Shown here: piece after piece, positions 33,520 to 35,656 of the stretch | Layout: every line of letters begins with the position of its first letter | How positions within the stretch are numbered: the first letter of the stretch is position 1 | From: Fusobacteriota bacterium | GTDB taxonomy: Bacteria > Fusobacteriota > Fusobacteriia > JAPLKR01 | Assembly (NCBI GenBank): GCA_026387965.1 | Contig: JAPLKR010000101.1 | Span: 1-35,656, forward strand | Reading direction: 5' to 3' | Length of the DNA: 35,656 nucleotides | Made by a program: the position numbers and the translations under genes | The notes under the pieces: generated by a model | The model's input: the letters and a program-made list of their open reading frames with translations, nothing else | Told to the model about the DNA's origin: nothing | Databases searched by the model: none

Positions 33520-33819
33520 ATGAAAATAAGCGACGTAAGAGTTCGTATTGCTAGAAATGAGTCTGATGCTAAATTAAGAGCCTATGTTGATATTACATTG
33601 GAAGATTGTTTTGTAATTCATGGGCTTAAAGTTATAGAAGGAAAAAACGGAAAATTTGTTGCAATGCCATCTAGAAAAATGCCAAATGGAGAGTATAAAG
33701 ATATTGCACATCCAATCTTTACGGATATAAGAAATGAGATTACAAATAAAGTGTTAGAAAAATATGAAGAAGTTGCAGCCACAGTATCAGAAACGGAAAT
33801 TTTTACACATGAAGAGTAG
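33520..33819 (+). CDS. spoVG: Septation regulator SpoVG
   Basis: This 99-residue protein matches SpoVG closely: MKISDVRVRIARN, LRAYVDITLEDCFVIHGLKVIEGKNG shown here by its landmarks AYVDITLEDCFV and HGLKVIEG, then FVAMPSRKMPNGEYKDIAHPI and a helical C terminus. SpoVG binds nucleic acids and influences division and, in sporulators, the asymmetric septum; it also occurs in non-spore-formers such as Borrelia and fusobacteria. AAAGGGG lies before the ATG. The ispE-spoVG pairing is also seen in Firmicutes. A terminator follows directly. Confidence 0.95.
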   Translation: MKISDVRVRIARNESDAKLRAYVDITLEDCFVIHGLKVIEGKNGKFVAMPSRKMPNGEYKDIAHPIFTDIRNEITNKVLEKYEEVAATVSETEIFTHEE

Positions 33820-33822
33820 CTT

Positions 33823-33850
33823 AAACCACGCATAAATTGCGTGGTTTTTT
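33823..33850 (+). terminator. Terminator after spoVG
   Basis: AAACCACGCA (33823-33832) and TGCGTGGTTT (33838-33847) form a perfect 10-bp stem around a 5-nt loop, followed by more T residues; a strong intrinsic terminator. Confidence 0.9.
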
Positions 33851-33933
33851 TATTTAAGAAACAACGAATCTAAATATTATTTATTTTTAAAAAAATCAAA
33901 ATTGGAAAAGTTAGTGTAATTTGTTTTAAATTT

Positions 33934-33942
33934 TGATATAAT
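33934..33942 (+). promoter_or_regulatory. Extended -10 promoter of the glycosyltransferase gene
   Basis: TGATATAAT (33934-33942) lies 30 nt before the chosen ATG and just after the spoVG terminator; no clear -35 is visible. Confidence 0.5.
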
Positions 33943-33971
33943 TTTAATAATAATGATATTTGAGGAGAAAA

Positions 33972-34991
33972 ATGAAAATCAATATGATTTCTGAGACAAT
34001 GGGAAAAAATGGACCCATTGACGCTAACGGAGTTCACTCAGCTTTTATGGATGTATTAAGCTCTTTGAAAAAACATGCAGATATGCAAGTAGATGTGAAT
34101 GGTGAAGGAGATGAGTATGATATTATTCACTCTCATACAATAGGTCCTATATATATAAAAAAATCAAAGGGGAAAAAATACAAAACGCTCGTTTCAGCAC
34201 ATGTTATACCTGAATCAATGGTTGGAAGTATAATACTTTCAAAATATTGGTTACCTTTTTTTACCTTATGGATGAAAAGAGCTTATAATAGAGCTTCTAT
34301 GGTATTGGCAGTCTCCCCTACCGTAAAGAAGAGATTAGAAGAGTTAAATATTAAAGCAAAAGTGGTATTTATGCCAAACAGTATAAATAGAGATAATTTT
34401 CGTTACAGCACAGATAAGAGTTATCGTTCACATTATGAACTTTCAAATGAGGATTTTATTGTACTCTGTATTGGACAAATTCAAACGCGAAAAGGGGTTT
34501 CGGATTTTATAGAATGTGCACATAAATTACCTGAGGTAAAATTTATTTGGGCAGGTAATAGACCATTTGGAAAGGCGACTTCAGGATTTTCTGAGACTGA
34601 AAAAAAGATAGAAAGTGCACCAAAAAATTGTAAATTTATTGGAAAAGTTGATAGAGATGATATGCCGAGAGTTCTTAATATGTCAGATGTTTTCTTCTTT
34701 CCTAGTTTTCAAGAAAATCACCCCGTAGCTGTTATTGAGGCTGCAAGTGCAAAACTTCCAATCATTTTAAGAGATATTGAAGAGTATAAAGATATTTTTT
34801 TTGACTGTTATTTAAAGGGTAAAAATAATGATGAATTTGTTGAAATTATTAAAAAATTAAAAACAGATAAAGTTCTTTACTCTGAATATATGGAAAAGGC
34901 AGATATCATTGGTGCGGAGTATGATGTTAAAACAGTTACAGAAAAATTGGTAAATGCATATAAAGAAGTATATCAAAATTATAAAAAATAA
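33972..34991 (+). CDS. Family 4 glycosyltransferase, probably diacylglycerol glucosyltransferase-like
   Basis: The 339-residue protein starts at ATG 33972, six bases after GAGGAG; an open TTG four codons earlier overlaps that ribosome site and is rejected. It has the GT-B layout: N-terminal domain with DANGVHSAF and YDIIHSHT, an amphipathic basic segment KYWLPFFTLWMKRAYNRAS typical of membrane-surface GT4 lipid glycosyltransferases, and a C-terminal donor domain with IGQIQTRKGVSDFIE, FIGKV and the E-x7-E motif (E248, E256, in SFQENHPVAVIEAAS). The resemblance is to bacterial 1,2-diacylglycerol 3-glucosyltransferases, which make glycolipids; acceptor not proven. A small unknown gene follows after 12 nt. 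Confidence 0.82.
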   Translation: MKINMISETMGKNGPIDANGVHSAFMDVLSSLKKHADMQVDVNGEGDEYDIIHSHTIGPIYIKKSKGKKYKTLVSAHVIPESMVGSIILSKYWLPFFTLWMKRAYNRASMVLAVSPTVKKRLEELNIKAKVVFMPNSINRDNFRYSTDKSYRSHYELSNEDFIVLCIGQIQTRKGVSDFIECAHKLPEVKFIWAGNRPFGKATSGFSETEKKIESAPKNCKFIGKVDRDDMPRVLNMSDVFFFPSFQENHPVAVIEAASAKLPIILRDIEEYKDIFFDCYLKGKNNDEFVEIIKKLKTDKVLYSEYMEKADIIGAEYDVKTVTEKLVNAYKEVYQNYKK

Positions 34992-35003
34992 AATTTGAGG
35001 TGA

Positions 35004-35312
35004 ATGATGGTGGATACAGAAGTTGGCTTTCATATGGCCGAAGACGAATTTGATAGAGAATTTGATTTAGATTATTATATGTTAAAAGCATGTGAGAGAT
35101 TAAATGGTTGGAAACTCTTAAAAGAAAAACTTAATTTAAAGCCATTTGATTTTAAAATTAAAGATCTTTTTAATGAAGAGGAGTGGGAAAATATCAAATC
35201 ATGTTCTTCAACTGCCATTTCAGAACTCGAGGATTTATTGTTTGAAGATTTAAAAGAGTATTATTTTGATTTTATAGAAATTGTTGAACTAAAAAAATAT
35301 AGAGTGTTATAA
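35004..35312 (+). CDS. Acidic protein of unknown function
   Basis: I do not recognise this 102-residue protein. It is strongly acidic (runs such as EDEFDREFDLDYY and ELEDLLFEDLKEYYFDF), has no signal peptide or membrane segment, and is mostly predicted helix. TGAGGTG lies just before the tandem ATGATG at 35004-35009, so either Met may be used. It starts 12 nt after the glycosyltransferase stop and is probably co-transcribed, so it may be a partner or regulator of that enzyme; this is inference from position only. An imperfect A/T-rich inverted repeat follows at about 35330-35350. Confidence 0.65.
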   Translation: MMVDTEVGFHMAEDEFDREFDLDYYMLKACERLNGWKLLKEKLNLKPFDFKIKDLFNEEEWENIKSCSSTAISELEDLLFEDLKEYYFDFIEIVELKKYRVL

Positions 35313-35349
35313 ATATGAAAAACCTCTAAAATTTGAATTTTAAGAGATT

Positions 35350-35656
35350 CTTTTAAAATTAAGCGAACAAAATACTGGCAAACGCAATAAAATTGAAATT
35401 TAATACCAAAAAATTCATAAATCATGATTCTGTAAATTTGGTTTTCTTCTCTTCAATAATTTTAGAAGTGACAGTGTATATTTTCAATAAAATGATTGCA
35501 TAAAGTTGAGGTTTTAGGTCCGCCCAGAAAACTTCATGGGGCGTTTTGTAATTAAGTACTTTTCTTGGTCTGTTATTCAATTGAGTAGCTACGTCTCTAA
35601 TTTCTTTATCTGAAATAGTATTGAAGTCCGTTCCTTTTGGGAAATACTGCCTTAAT
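35350..35656 (-). mobile_element. IS30-family element, 3' part, cut by the right edge
   Basis: The minus strand carries the end of an IS30-type transposase, then about 70 nt of noncoding sequence, then a likely terminal repeat around 35351-35368. The reverse complement of that repeat, GTTCGCTTAATTT, resembles the GTTGCACTTAATTT end at 4651-4670 with one indel. The 5' part of the element lies beyond the window. Orientation is the same as that of the left-edge copy. Confidence 0.75.
35422..35656 (-). CDS. IS30-family transposase, C-terminal part (partial)
   Basis: Reading leftward from the edge, the frame gives LRQYFPKGTDFNTISDKEI, then VATQLNNRPRKVLNYKTPHE and VFW, the highly conserved C-terminal block of IS30-family transposases, containing the final catalytic-region sequence. 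It stops at TGA (35424-35422) after a further 38 or so residues, longer than the usual short tail after HEVF, so the true end may have changed or the tail is recombinant. The N terminus lies outside the window. Confidence 0.88.
   Translation of the reverse strand, partial: LRQYFPKGTDFNTISDKEIRDVATQLNNRPRKVLNYKTPHEVFWADLKPQLYAIILLKIYTVTSKIIEEKKTKFTES

Noticed and set aside
33960-33971. TTG start for the glycosyltransferase
   Set aside because: It overlaps the GAGGAG ribosome site that serves the ATG at 33972.

Overview
The window is about 35.7 kb of AT-rich bacterial chromosome spanning the replication origin. Genes run left on the left side (dnaA, gyrB, gyrA, pilus cluster, glnN) and right on the right side (rpmH, rnpA, yidD, yidC, jag, mnmE, mnmG). 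This is the classic divergence from oriC, which lies at about 26.2-26.8 kb and carries DnaA boxes. Low GC combined with a secretin/PilMNO envelope machine (so an outer membrane), a DciA-type gene beside gyrB, SpoVG and a type III glutamine synthetase best fits a Fusobacteriota-like organism. That placement is inference, not proof.

Layout from left to right. 1-338: 5' end of an IS30-family element cut by the window edge. 382-1890: a leftward short-chain dehydrogenase fused to a repetitive beta-strand domain, sharing overlapping divergent promoters with a small DUF896 gene. 2262-4532: ridA, recA and plsC, rightward. 4643-5131: an internally deleted IS30 derivative with both terminal repeats. 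5141-7252: glnN. 7444-19258: a leftward envelope cluster of two S11 D,D-carboxypeptidases (one with LysM repeats), a prepilin peptidase, two minor prepilins, a very large pilin-like protein, PilM/PilN/PilO-like inner-membrane proteins, a small secreted protein and a secretin. 19337-26166: gyrA, a broken gyrB, a DciA-like gene with a zinc ribbon, an S4-domain gene and dnaA. 26167-26807: oriC. 26808-33819: rpmH, rnpA, yidD, yidC, a jag interrupted by a stop, mnmE, mnmG, rqcP-like, ispE and spoVG. 33972-35312: a family 4 glycosyltransferase and an unknown acidic protein. The right edge holds the 3' end of another IS30-family element in the same orientation as the left one.

Functionally the window joins replication initiation and topology (dnaA, dciA, gyrAB), membrane insertion and RNA/tRNA maturation (yidC, yidD, rnpA, jag, mnmE, mnmG), isoprenoid and lipid synthesis (ispE, plsC, glycosyltransferase), and a surface pilus or secretion machine with its peptidoglycan-trimming enzymes. 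The assembly and retraction ATPases and the platform protein of that machine are not in the window.

The points most worth checking are: gyrB broken by an apparent 46-nt loss inside the TOPRIM region; a single in-frame TAA separating the KH and R3H halves of jag; the dehydrogenase/beta-strand fusion; a 749-residue pilin-like protein with a carbohydrate-binding-like module; a secretin with an inserted carboxypeptidase-regulatory-like domain; and a mini-IS30 derivative. Two damaged housekeeping genes and both edges falling inside related IS copies also raise the possibility of sequence or assembly error.
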